NCBI GenBank assembly: GCA_977017575.1
Contig: CDRNVI010000006.1
Coordinates: forward strand, 1 to 64,000
Reading direction: 5' to 3'
Source: Paramoeba atlantica
Lineage: Eukaryota; Discosea
DNA: 64,000 nt
Positions within the stretch are counted from its first letter, which is position 1, and every line of letters begins with the position of its first letter. A program made the position numbers and the translations under genes. Shown here piece by piece: positions 10,701 to 20,000 of this stretch. A model generated the notes under the pieces. The model ran no database searches and was not told the DNA's origin. It saw only the letters and a program-made list of their open reading frames with translations.

Positions 10701-12097
10701 GCACCTCCCATATTTCACCCGGTTCACCCCCTTCAGCGGCCACCGCATCAACAGCATTAGCAGTGTATTCATTAAAAGCTTTCTTAGATTCGTCAGATCG
10801 CAGTTTTTGCCAGGATATCGCAGTGCTGCTTTTCTCTGCGGGGGCTTTCCATTTGATCGCAAGGTGAACTAAAACAAGACAGTGCTGCGTTGGGAAAGGG
10901 GCTTTAAGAACTTTATGTCGCTGAATGGCTGACGCAAAGCGGTTGGAGATTGCGATGTGATCAAGCTGTCTTTTGCTATCGTTTGGGAGCTGACATGTCC
11001 AGATTCTAGAGCTGGGGCATGTGGAATGTGCCGATTTAAGGCCGATGTCAACAAGTAGGGCTTTTAACCTAGACACTGCCGCAATATCTTCCTTGCTATT
11101 ACTGATCGTCAACGGGGAATTCAAATCACCTATTAAAACTGTTGGTCTATTTGGGTTAGTGGATTCAACTTCGCGGAATGTCTTTATCAAAGATGCGTCG
11201 AAGAGAGATTTCGCCTCCTGAGAAGCGTCTCGAATCGGTCCGTACACATTTATTAGCGTAGCGAGGCCTTTCTCACAGGAAAATTGAGCTGCCATTATTC
11301 TGTCAGAGATGGCTCGGACTCCGTATAATGGGAAAACAGAAATGAAAGCCATGCCATTATAAGAAGTTGCATATCTAGCGGAAAGAAAATAAAGATGGTA
11401 GACGGTGCCGGCATCTTCTAACTGCTGATGCAGAATGTTCCCTGTAACCTCAGTTTTAAACCGAAACCTAGTCTCCTGCAATCCAAGAATATGAATTTGG
11501 TGCTTGTCCATAAAAGCGATAATTTCGGCAAGCCGGCAGCAGGATTTAATCGAAAAAAGGTCTCCCCCCTCAAGCTTCAGTGAAGTAACGTTTAGGCTCG
11601 AAATAGACAATTTACCCTTCTCAGCGGGACCAGTGTGGTCCTCCACGTCACGATCGACAAGCTTGCCAGGCGATGTCGATTTTTTGCAGCGGCGGCATCG
11701 TCGCTTGCGCCGGAGAGGTGAAGATCTCACTCGTACGGCAGATATAATAATATTCGGCGAAATGGGGGGAAAGGGTAACGCAATGTTTGCTCTCTGATCA
11801 TACTTCACCATGCACTGCGAAGTATGAGCACAACGCTCCAAAACTTTACCCTCCCAGAGTCGATATTCACCGCCATCACAATACCGCCACACAACTGCAA
11901 TCTTGCACCCCTTTTGCATCCAACGCAGCGAACTGAATACCGCTCTGCGGCGGAGTTTCGCGTGCTCTTTAGCCTCCGGATAAGGCGGAAGAAAAAGGAC
12001 ACCCCGACCAAGCGTGGAACGATCCAAAGCCAGCTGAACTTTTCTGACTTCGTCCGCACCGGACGCATCCGCCATCTCTTTGTAAAATAAATAAACA
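7775..12097 (-). mobile_element. LINE-A: full-length LINE with AP endonuclease, RT and RNase H
   Basis: One uninterrupted ORF (7894-12075), a short 5' leader of about 20 bp next to the 17-bp array, and a 3' UTR of about 95 bp ending in (TATG)n at 7775-7795. The tail abuts CRE-a at CCCTGGGGAT, which also flanks the array at 33037. This suggests the mobile unit was array plus LINE-A plus tail. An open frame and a clean tail point to a recent insertion. Confidence 0.85.
7894..12075 (-). CDS. LINE-A ORF: endonuclease-RT-RNase H polyprotein
   Basis: About 1393 residues. The start is taken at MADASGADEV because LINE-B begins MADASG too; an upstream TTG frame is only the repeat array. Order: an N-terminal domain at residues 55-116 (VVWRYCDGG, WEGKV, MVKYD, LPFPPIS), shared in pattern with LINE-B, CRE and VL Gag; an AP-type endonuclease from about 158 (SLNVTSLKL, QETRF, YNGMAF, GDLNSPL, RQLDHIAIS); RT (FVDFASAFPSVS, GILQGDVFAPYLF, YADD); and RNase H (HVYVDAS, SPERAEVHA, IHTDSYYVW, NSEADSLS). 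A basic C-terminal tail follows. The enzyme set is that of I/R1-like or ingi-like LINEs, which nick DNA and prime reverse transcription at the target. No frame break was seen. Confidence 0.9.
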   Translation of the reverse strand: MADASGADEVRKVQLALDRSTLGRGVLFLPPYPEAKEHAKLRRRAVFSSLRWMQKGCKIAVVWRYCDGGEYRLWEGKVLERCAHTSQCMVKYDQRANIALPFPPISPNIIISAVRVRSSPLRRKRRCRRCKKSTSPGKLVDRDVEDHTGPAEKGKLSISSLNVTSLKLEGGDLFSIKSCCRLAEIIAFMDKHQIHILGLQETRFRFKTEVTGNILHQQLEDAGTVYHLYFLSARYATSYNGMAFISVFPLYGVRAISDRIMAAQFSCEKGLATLINVYGPIRDASQEAKSLFDASLIKTFREVESTNPNRPTVLIGDLNSPLTISNSKEDIAAVSRLKALLVDIGLKSAHSTCPSSRIWTCQLPNDSKRQLDHIAISNRFASAIQRHKVLKAPFPTQHCLVLVHLAIKWKAPAEKSSTAISWQKLRSDESKKAFNEYTANAVDAVAAEGGEPGEIWEVLTGTMRKAAEKFLSDTGKIESDFLQQTDVQENTNTLRKVFEASRSKKCFQKLVHNHQTHIENVIENECNSLESKLRKNHSSPWRYLREICGIRRKTFDFGEGESRRKRLETVRALFAKMANRGSSSTEIIFPEADNYIGEIDDKIFGEHEMLTAAHQLGKGRAPGLDDIPAEAYCCIFDNNKLRKMVLDMINQAYESGKTHNVWKQVVQVPVPKKGDTAELANWRPICLVNTIVKLINAMILNRVRPVVERVLRENQFGFRPERSTNGAQVLLNELLSKSGRGDKFYLAFVDFASAFPSVSHAAIEAALKAFHVGPMLRRLTMSLYSDLEGLVRTPFGKTASFPITSGILQGDVFAPYLFIMVLDRILNAAIDRNEFGLKLQTKGTRKRGYQSTRISDIDYADDLVFVAESKPELTSMIDSLISEASKANLHLAVGQKKTAWMNPNGKTCDDLGSCNASCGLIPRTSSYRHLGNIQHESDPQVTLKDRLHLTWACFSKLRGIWISPLGTKTKLRLFDTLVYPIVNYGSSSLYLSKSQIRRADVQINHMRRIVCDAMGVDEHQKCYPLESLYNKTPRFETIHRVSRARLVGHQIRHSSIYVELIKWNFRSKARRPSPAEACAQDLGIEMEEMFAYAFDREHWRKLLENLQESLEPSVSLVGVKNPKWKTTQARLCKDPDSSKLQFVEEGEKLFPIRPEELHVYVDASIPDRSIASRSPAVGCVTLQGSHNESYTCMLSAAETNSPERAEVHAILVGLSHINTSKYVSIHTDSYYVWDFVHIRQKRERLVGYDGSNSDLLQFLDSCLRSLKNNGITINIIKVRAHCGNKWNSEADSLSRKHTENEPRVKRIKPNTQGKIVLFSEYSWIRALKIMMEQPNCTIPERTCLSRKRKTKLIDEAHSIAVESLNQKKSRSTDSQEKKNFARRRATKAQVAEE

Positions 12098-12251
12098 AAA
12101 AGTTGGTCTAAACAAAAAGTTGGTCTAAACAAAAAGTTGGTCTAAACAAAAAGTTGGTCTAAACAAAAAGTTGGTCTAAACAAAAAGTTGGTCTAAACAA
12201 AAAGTTGGTCTAAACAAAAAGTTGGTCTAAACAAAAAGTTGGTCTAAACAG
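12098..12251. repeat. 17-bp tandem array, about 9 copies, 5' of LINE-A
   Basis: Unit TTGGTCTAAACAAAAAG repeated head to tail without visible change. It lies between the 3' end of CRE-b and the 5' end of LINE-A (both on the minus strand). On that strand each unit has a T5 run and ends in GACC. It may be a LINE 5' monomer array like that of mouse L1, or a satellite used as target. Confidence 0.9.
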
Positions 12252-12526
12252 GAGATCTCGGAGCCATTTCTCCCATGAAATCCTATAAGCTCTCACAGCA
12301 GGAAGTCACGTAGGATAATGAGAAATGAGAAATGTTCACCTTCCCCCCTTCTCTCAATTTTCGAAGAGAAACTATCCCAAAAATGATATTATATATTGTA
12401 TTCTATTCTTTTGAATACTTTATATCCTTAATGTTATGTTATGTTATGTTATGTGTTCAGGTTAATACAAAAAAAACGTTTATAATAATACCAAAGATTT
12501 CTAATAGACCGAAACTAAAAACCTGT
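12252..12526 (-). other. CRE-b 3' untranslated region
   Basis: Follows the CRE-b stop codon on the minus strand. It contains (ACATA)-type repeats near 12435-12455 and ends GATCTCCTG directly against the 17-bp array, with no poly(A). An identical copy is at 16230-16504 (CRE-c) and 30339-30611 (CRE-d). Confidence 0.7.
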
Positions 12527-15500
12527 TCAGAGGCCCAGTTCCTGAGATGTCTCCTGCGTTAGATAATTTTTCAGCTGGGAAAATACCACTGATCCGTTCA
12601 ACTCTTGAAGGTGCAACGAAAATTCGTTCAAAGTTTTCCCTCTTTCAAGCCCACAGCAGTCCGCTAGCGTATGCAGAAGGGTCTTGAGCCCTTGATGCAT
12701 GGCGCCGCCGGAGAGGACTGGGATGCATTTAAAACGTTCCTGCGGAATCATCCCCGATGCGACGTACGTATTATGTTTCCGTGCGATCGCATCCCTCATT
12801 AGGGCCCCACTCCCTCGCCGCAAGTTCGACGGCGCCAATTCATGGATTACAGTGAGGTCGTAGAAGACTTCACCGGACGCCCAATATATGACTATATCAG
12901 GTCCGGACCGGTGAAGACTAGCATTTCGGCAGATCTGTTGGTGCTCACGTTTGCGCCAATGCGGGAACGACTCCCCGCAAGTGGAGCATTTGTAGGTCGT
13001 AAATTGTCGTGGCTCCCGCTCGCATGGTACCCCAGCCTTCATGCACAGATCGTAAATTCTACGCACCAGCGCATCATGTTTCGTCGTGGCATTGTTTCCA
13101 GAGCACTGAACACATCCCGCTATGTGCGAGAGGGCTGACGAAGACTCAAGAATGACTCGACACCCCGGGCATTGTAAGTTTCCTGGAAGCCGCGGGTGAC
13201 TGAGACCAAGACGAGGTATAAGTGCCAAGGTGTAAAATTTGGAAGATACTAGTTTTGCGTTCGACTGTATCCACGATGAATTCCCTTTCTCGCTTGCGGC
13301 GCGCAGTAACGACGCGACATTCGGGTCTTTCGACAGCGATTCCTTAATTGATTTGTTAAGCTGTGCTTCGGTGACGAATTCGTCGTTAGGGGGGCGGATT
13401 GAATCTTCATTTCCTACCGGCGATGGGGATGTAAGGCCTGTCGCTCGAACTGAAAGTGAATTTAGTCGTTCAAAAGCGTTATGCCTCGACGCCTCATACG
13501 CCGATTTTCGTAGAAGATCCGTGGGCGTCAGCCCTAAACCTCCACTCTTTACCGGAAGTCGTGCCCACGCGATCTGTTTCGGATTCATTTCTCCGAACCA
13601 GGTGGTCAGAACTTCTTGCACCTCTTTGTCGAAGGATTTCGCCATCTCAAAGGTTTCCTCTGGCCGATGGACTCGTATGTGGTACCTGTGTCTCACATTA
13701 ACGCATCGCGACAAGAGGAGCATCGAAATGTTATTCGCACCCATGGTTTTCAGCCGCCGGAAAATTGCCCGGTGTTTTTCAAGCTTGTTGAGAAGTAATT
13801 CGCTGACTCTGGTTGATCCCCCTACATAGGCTCCTAGAACTTTGACGGCTTTTTCGGCTATCTGAACACCTTCGTTGACTAGTTTCTCGGGTAGTTTGAC
13901 GTTGTTTAATCCATCAAACCAAACACATTTTTGCGGCGCAAGTCGGATCGATTTACTTTCCAGGAGCTCCTTGAGACGGACGTATGCAGAGGCGATGAGA
14001 TCCACATCGTGTGAGGAGATGTTGATGTCATCGACATAAGCGTATATGTTAAGCGATGGGAATTCCTGCGCGATCGTCTCAAGAATCGGTTGAAGAAATG
14101 TACAGAAATACAACGTTGATAACGGCGACCCCTGACGCACTCCAGCCGAACTCTCGACTTTGGAGAATAATTCCCCGTTTTTGCCATAGAAGAGGAGCTC
14201 TGATGGTTCCCCATATTCAGCAACAAAAAGTCGCTGAAAGGGTCGAAGTGCGCTAAACGCGAAAATCGCTTTCGCAATGTCATCGCGTGAAGGGCTGTTA
14301 AAGGCGTTTTTCATGTCCAGAGAGAGAATGGCGTGTCCTTCCATGTACCGACGATTGAGCTCGTGCACGATAGTTTCACAGCCCGCTTGGCTCATAACCC
14401 CGTGTTGCATCGGAAGAAACAGCTTCGCGAATTTGTGTTCATGTCGAAGTATTAGGACCAGCCCCGCCAACTTCAACAGAACCTCCCCCATCGCCACAGG
14501 CCTAACGGATTTTGATGTCTTGGGAAGTGCCACGAGACGCGCTCTCCTCAATCTACGCATGACTTCTTTGGACAGCATCCCGTTGACAAGATCACAGATC
14601 ATATGACACAGACTGGAACAACAGATCTCATCATCCAATAACAACCGAACAATGGCTTCCGTTGTACCCGAAGGTCCGGGAGCCGATCCCTTTGCTAGTC
14701 TTTTCCCTGCATCACGTAGCTCTTGCGGTGGGAGGCACGCAATCTTCGGGGCGTCTGTCGGAAGCGCGAATGAAATAGGCAACGAGGGATGCAATTTTCG
14801 CAATTGGTCCAATTTTCCTTCATCCGTCATCGTTGTAGTTGCAGTTTCCTGATCTAATACTCGCGTTCCCTTCTTCGTTGCTCCTTCCAAGAGCAGTCTC
14901 GTTGCTTTCTTTATAGCCCGCAAATCACTCGCCTTTTGCTCCGCTTCACTGTTCAGAGTTGTCGTCTCCTGAATTTCAACTGGACGGCGACGACGCTTCT
15001 TTCCAATGATGTGGCGCACTGTGGCTAAAGAGTGTTTCATTGCCGACAGAGTTCTGTTCCAAATTTGATTCCGTTGCTCGTACGAGGAACTCGCGTAGTC
15101 CCTCATGATATCCCGATAGATCGCGACAACACAAGGTACAAACTCGGAACTAACGGACCGTAAGGTGGGCATTGGGTCGAGGTCCAAATCAGCTTCGGTG
15201 TGATCAAGATCATGTCTGTCTTTGTCTTCTGTGGAATTCGTTTCCCCCGCGTTTCTCCTTGGCTCATCAAGCCAGCGTATCGAATGAATTCGCACGTTGG
15301 GATTCGGCGGAATAAACCCCTCAAATTTGGTTCCAGATTTGTGCCCTTCCACGCCTTCATATGATATGGCTATTCTACCGGCTCCCGCCCGTTTCTTGAC
15401 TGATTTCACCACACCCCTCGATATATTTAATTGTGTGGAATCGCTAAAACACCACGCCACCAGGCAACCATCACCGCGCTTCGACATTTTTGATTGATCC

Positions 15501-16135
15501 CAAACGAGGTCTGGTGCCATAGGGAAATGTCGAGCCGAATCTATCGTTCCTTTCCACGTCTCAATTATTCTCGCTTCTTCAGCTAATCCGGCCGGGGGTG
15601 CTTCAACTGCGGTTTCAATGGTCGTGTTTGTTTGTTCACTATCTTCGACCTCCGATTCCCCAGCAGCATTGAAAACCGGAATCACATTATGGCTGATGCT
15701 CCCTCCAGCGCGTGTCGGGATTTCGTCGGGCGTAATACAGTCGGCAAAGGTCTGATCCTGTGTATCTGACTCCTTCGTCTCTCCTCTCATGCTCGGCGCT
15801 GGAGTCTCAATGCTTTTGACAACGGAGGATGTAGCCAAGTCCGACGAAGTGGGCGATGGGGCGCTGAATTGCTTCTCCTGAGCTTCGATCTCCGAGAGCC
15901 TTCGTTCGCGCTCCAATCTTTCTTCCGCAGTTGGGAAACCGTGCAGTGTCAGAAGACCTTTCCACACGGTTTTTCCGACGACGCCAGCAACTTTCCCGAG
16001 TGTTTCCAGACGAGAGGGTTCCAGAGTTGTTTGTTCATCTCGGTGCAACCTGTGATCCTCAGGCTTCTTTTTCTGCATTATCACTTTGATTCGAGGCTTG
16101 CGGGGTGTCGGCAGCGGCAAGGGTAGTGGTGTTGG
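12527..16135 (-). CDS. CRE-b ORF: CRE/SLACS-like RT with restriction-like endonuclease, N-terminus truncated
   Basis: About 1200 codons stay open. Counting from the array edge, a coiled, charged region (LETLGKVAGVVG...ERERRLSEIEAQE) is followed by the shared domain at 220-292 (CLVAWCF, ISRGVV, ISYEGV, GFIPPNPNV). RT spans about 480-780 (RRARLVALPK; LDMKNAFNSPSRDD with D610; YVDD at 703-706). Zinc ligands lie near 992-1015 (CPGC...CVQC), a second CSTC...H...C cluster follows, and the restriction-like endonuclease has RSGPD and FYDLTVIHE (PD...D at about 1083 and 1096). Compared with SL-tagged copies, about 140 proline-rich codons are missing at the N-terminus, where the frame meets the 17-bp repeat; the first in-frame ATG is at 16078. 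CRE/SLACS proteins mediate target-primed insertion. CRE-c appears to be an identical second copy. Confidence 0.88.
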   Translation of the reverse strand, partial: PTPLPLPLPTPRKPRIKVIMQKKKPEDHRLHRDEQTTLEPSRLETLGKVAGVVGKTVWKGLLTLHGFPTAEERLERERRLSEIEAQEKQFSAPSPTSSDLATSSVVKSIETPAPSMRGETKESDTQDQTFADCITPDEIPTRAGGSISHNVIPVFNAAGESEVEDSEQTNTTIETAVEAPPAGLAEEARIIETWKGTIDSARHFPMAPDLVWDQSKMSKRGDGCLVAWCFSDSTQLNISRGVVKSVKKRAGAGRIAISYEGVEGHKSGTKFEGFIPPNPNVRIHSIRWLDEPRRNAGETNSTEDKDRHDLDHTEADLDLDPMPTLRSVSSEFVPCVVAIYRDIMRDYASSSYEQRNQIWNRTLSAMKHSLATVRHIIGKKRRRRPVEIQETTTLNSEAEQKASDLRAIKKATRLLLEGATKKGTRVLDQETATTTMTDEGKLDQLRKLHPSLPISFALPTDAPKIACLPPQELRDAGKRLAKGSAPGPSGTTEAIVRLLLDDEICCSSLCHMICDLVNGMLSKEVMRRLRRARLVALPKTSKSVRPVAMGEVLLKLAGLVLILRHEHKFAKLFLPMQHGVMSQAGCETIVHELNRRYMEGHAILSLDMKNAFNSPSRDDIAKAIFAFSALRPFQRLFVAEYGEPSELLFYGKNGELFSKVESSAGVRQGSPLSTLYFCTFLQPILETIAQEFPSLNIYAYVDDINISSHDVDLIASAYVRLKELLESKSIRLAPQKCVWFDGLNNVKLPEKLVNEGVQIAEKAVKVLGAYVGGSTRVSELLLNKLEKHRAIFRRLKTMGANNISMLLLSRCVNVRHRYHIRVHRPEETFEMAKSFDKEVQEVLTTWFGEMNPKQIAWARLPVKSGGLGLTPTDLLRKSAYEASRHNAFERLNSLSVRATGLTSPSPVGNEDSIRPPNDEFVTEAQLNKSIKESLSKDPNVASLLRAASEKGNSSWIQSNAKLVSSKFYTLALIPRLGLSHPRLPGNLQCPGCRVILESSSALSHIAGCVQCSGNNATTKHDALVRRIYDLCMKAGVPCEREPRQFTTYKCSTCGESFPHWRKREHQQICRNASLHRSGPDIVIYWASGEVFYDLTVIHELAPSNLRRGSGALMRDAIARKHNTYVASGMIPQERFKCIPVLSGGAMHQGLKTLLHTLADCCGLERGKTLNEFSLHLQELNGSVVFSQLKNYLTQETSQELGL

Positions 16136-16229
16136 TCTAAACAAAAAGTTGGTCTAAACAAAAAGTTGGTCTAAACAAAAAGTTGGTCTAAACAAAAAGT
16201 TGGTCTAAACAAAAAGTTGGTCTAAACAG
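16136..16229. repeat. 17-bp tandem array, about 5 copies, between CRE-b and CRE-c
   Basis: Same unit as at 12098-12251. It separates the truncated 5' end of CRE-b from the 3' end of CRE-c. An identical stretch sits at 30241-30338 in the same position relative to CRE-c and CRE-d. Confidence 0.9.
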
Positions 16230-17007
16230 GAGATCTCGGAGCCATTTCTCCCATGAAATCCTATAAGCTCTCACAGCAGGAAGTCACGTAGGATAATGAG
16301 AAATGAGAAATGTTCACCTTCCCCCCTTCTCTCAATTTTCGAAGAGAAACTATCCCAAAAATGATATTATATATTGTATTCTATTCTTTTGAATACTTTA
16401 TATCCTTAATGTTATGTTATGTTATGTTATGTGTTCAGGTTAATACAAAAAAAACGTTTATAATAATACCAAAGATTTCTAATAGACCGAAACTAAAAAC
16501 CTGTTCAGAGGCCCAGTTCCTGAGATGTCTCCTGCGTTAGATAATTTTTCAGCTGGGAAAATACCACTGATCCGTTCAACTCTTGAAGGTGCAACGAAAA
16601 TTCGTTCAAAGTTTTCCCTCTTTCAAGCCCACAGCAGTCCGCTAGCGTATGCAGAAGGGTCTTGAGCCCTTGATGCATGGCGCCGCCGGAGAGGACTGGG
16701 ATGCATTTAAAACGTTCCTGCGGAATCATCCCCGATGCGACGTACGTATTATGTTTCCGTGCGATCGCATCCCTCATTAGGGCCCCACTCCCTCGCCGCA
16801 AGTTCGACGGCGCCAATTCATGGATTACAGTGAGGTCGTAGAAGACTTCACCGGACGCCCAATATATGACTATATCAGGTCCGGACCGGTGAAGACTAGC
16901 ATTTCGGCAGATCTGTTGGTGCTCACGTTTGCGCCAATGCGGGAACGACTCCCCGCAAGTGGAGCATTTGTAGGTCGTAAATTGTCGTGGCTCCCGCTCG
17001 CATGGTA
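16230..17007 (-). mobile_element. CRE-c, 3' part: endonuclease C-terminus and 3' UTR
   Basis: Looks identical to CRE-b 12252-13029 (offset 3978). It encodes the end of the restriction-like endonuclease from RHKH-side codons (EREPRQFTTY) to the stop at 16505, followed by the 3' UTR. Its upstream edge (16996-17007, GCTCGCATGGTA on the plus strand) is repeated at 27125-27136, where the 5' part of the same ORF ends. LINE-B and its SL-tagged array therefore lie inside CRE-c with a 12-bp target duplication. Confidence 0.85.
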
Positions 17008-17041
17008 TCCTATCCTATCCTATAAGACCGATTTGCATCGG

Positions 17042-20000
17042 TTAAGAACACATCCGTTTTATTCGTCGCTTCGACGTCTTTCTCTCAGGTGAATTCGCCC
17101 TTTCATGCACCTTGTCCGCTGAACCGGGCGTGGTACGTCTTTCATGCAACTTTGTATTTTTGGCATCACATTCCTCAGGCAAACATTCTTTCTTTTCAGG
17201 AGAATCCACTCCAGTCTCTACAGGTGGCGAGGTACCCTTTTTGGAGAGAGGATCACCTTCTGCAATCTTGAAGTAATCCCGTCTTTTCCCTAATGGCTTA
17301 GGTATTTGGCCACAGTGTTTCCGAGGACGATTCATGGTTTGAACGGTTTCTGAGCTAACCCTTTGAGCTTCTGAGGCACTTGTCGCAGTCTTTCTCCTCT
17401 TTATTTCTGAGGCTGGGACTATTTTTCTCGACCCTGCAAGCGCCAAGGTGTCTGCCTTCTCATTGTAAATGTTCCCGTTGTGGGATTTCACTTTGCACAC
17501 GTAACACCTTTTATCCATCGATTGGAGCGTTCGAATTTCCCGATCCAATTTCTCAAGGATATCCCCATTCGGTAGATTGTTATACCCAATGATTCGCCGT
17601 CTTAGACGAGTATGATGGAAGAAATTCCATACATAGAACGAATCGGTGTGTATAACAACTGTTTGAGCCTCATTAGGTATCCTTTCCAGCGCTTCCCTCA
17701 GCGATTCAACCTCAGCTCTCTCAGCTGAGCCAGCATCCAATGCTATGGAATAGTATTTGTCTTCTGTTCCACTCATTCTCAGAACTATTCCCGCACCGGA
17801 TCTTTGTTCCTTGGACCCCCGCAACTGCCGAACAGAGCCATCAATATACATATGAACCTCACCCTCACTCATGGGGAACGGATCCGAGCCTTCCTCCACA
17901 AATTGTAGCTCATAAGAGCTTTTGCTTTTGACCGCTTGAGTGTGTTTAGTTTTCCACCTTGGAGACCTCAATACCTCATACATCGGAAGTGGTTCAAGTT
18001 TCTGCCTGAGCTCATCGCATAGCTTTTGCCAGTGTAGCCGATCCTGCGAGTAAACAAGCGCCTGCTCCAGAGTAATCCCTAGATCATTAAAACTTGCTTC
18101 GCTAGGAGAAATATTTCTTGTTTTTTCCGTGCTATTCCATTGAACGAGCTCGCGAAACGTAGAGGAGTGTCTGAGCATGTGACCAACGATTTTCGCACGG
18201 GCAACACGATGCACGGTCGAAAATCGAGGCGTACCACAATACAAGGACTCTAATGGGTAGCAATGTCCGAAATCGTCAAGCTTTGCTGAGTTACAAGCGA
18301 ATCTCCTCATCATATTTACCTCAACCTCCGTTTTTCGAAGCATTTTGTTAGAAAGAGAAAGAGAGGCTGCACCAAACGTTAAAATAGGGTAGACCAAGCA
18401 GTCAAACAGGCGTATTTTCGTAGCAGCACTCAGAGGAGAAGCCCAAATGCCACTGAGTTTACGAAATGCTGCCCATGTGAGCCTTAGCCTGTCCTTGATG
18501 GGGGATGATGCTGTAGCATCTTGAAGATGACCAAGATGCCGGTAGGAATCCACAAGAGGAATCTTGCCAAGCGATCCGGCTCGAAGTTCTCGCGTCCCCC
18601 CCGGAACTTTCCCAAAGGCCATCCACGCAGTCTTGGTTTTCCCCACGGCAATCCTCAGATTAGCTGGTTTTGCCTCATTTGCCGTAGCTTCGATCATTTG
18701 CGATATTTCATGTTTCGTGGAAGCTAAAAGTGCTATGTCGTCTGCGTAGTCGATGTCCTTTAGTCTAAATTCTTGAATTCCCCTGCTTTTCGTCCCGCTG
18801 CTCCTTAGAAGAATCCCGAGCGGCTTGTTATCGAGTGCTTTGTTGAGAATCCTATCAATTACAAGCACAAAGAGGTAAGGAGCAAGCACGTCCCCTTGAA
18901 GAATTCCTGTTTCAATGGGAAAAGAATCCGTATTTCCGTATGGTGTGCGGACTATTCCTTTTAAATTCGAGTACAAGGACATTACCATCCTAGTAAGCGC
19001 GGGTCCGACATGAAAGGCATCCAATGCAGCACGGATCGCATGAAACGATACCGAGGGAAATGCTTTTGCGAAGTCCATAAATGCCACTGCAATGCCTTTC
19101 TTGCCCCTGGTCGCACGAACTCTTGCATCATTCAAAATGATTTGCGCCCCTACCGTGGACCTTTGTGGCCGAAAGCCAAATTGACTGTCGCGAAGGAGCG
19201 GCTCGATGGATGGTCTGATTCTTTTCAGGATCATTGCATCCATCAATTTAACCGCACTGTTCACGAGACAGATTGGCCGCCAATTCGCTATTTGTGTCAG
19301 GTCGCCTTTTTTTGGAATAGGCACCTGAAGTACAATTTTCCAGGACGCAGGCGAAACCCCTGTTCGATGAACCTCGTTTATAATATGTAATAAGGATTTT
19401 CTCAGTTCAGCATGTTCTGTGATCATTCTGAGTGCCTCCGCCGGAATTTGGTCTATTCCAGGTGCCTTGTTGCGCGCTAGTCTACTGATGCCGTCCTCGA
19501 GCTCTTCTACAGTGAAATTTTCATCGTTGATTGGTACTTTCGGGATGACTACTTTGTCAAATTTTATATCTTTATCTCCGCGATCATCGGACCCCATACG
19601 AGCAAAGAAATCTTTAACAATGTTAAGCGTTTCCCTTGTCGACGAGGTCTCGATGCAAAGAGTCTCCCTGTACAAACCGCAAATTCTACGTAGCGTACGC
19701 CACGGATTAGAACGGTTTCGCCGCAGACCTGCTTCAATTTCGGCGCATTCTTGCCCAATCTGCGCCTCAATTTCTTCTCCGTGCTCTTTTAGCACTTCCT
19801 TGAAGTGGTCCGGTTTTCGACTCTGAAGAAATAAGTCGCGAAACCCTGAGATGCGCGGTGTTTCTGTACCCGGTGGTGTGTTTTCTGTCCCTGTAGGTGC
19901 GTTGGTCGTTTTTGGGGTTCGGTCCTTTTTTGAGAGTCTTTTCGCTGTGTGTACCATATTTTCCGATAAGTGTTCCCATGTGATCTCTTCCTCTTTCTTC

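Noticed and set aside
12115-12132. N-terminal extension MFRPTFCLDQLFVYLF of the LINE-A frame
   Set aside because: It starts at a TTG within the 17-bp repeat; LINE-B also begins MADASG, so ATG 12075 is the better start.
13239-13829. 196-codon plus-strand ORF, also at 27346-27936
   Set aside because: Antisense shadow of the CRE-b and CRE-c coding frame; its perfect recurrence only reflects the duplicated DNA.
16136-16229. 17-bp array as SL-gene target site of CRE
   Set aside because: The unit shares no stretch with the SL exon or intron part beyond short T-runs.
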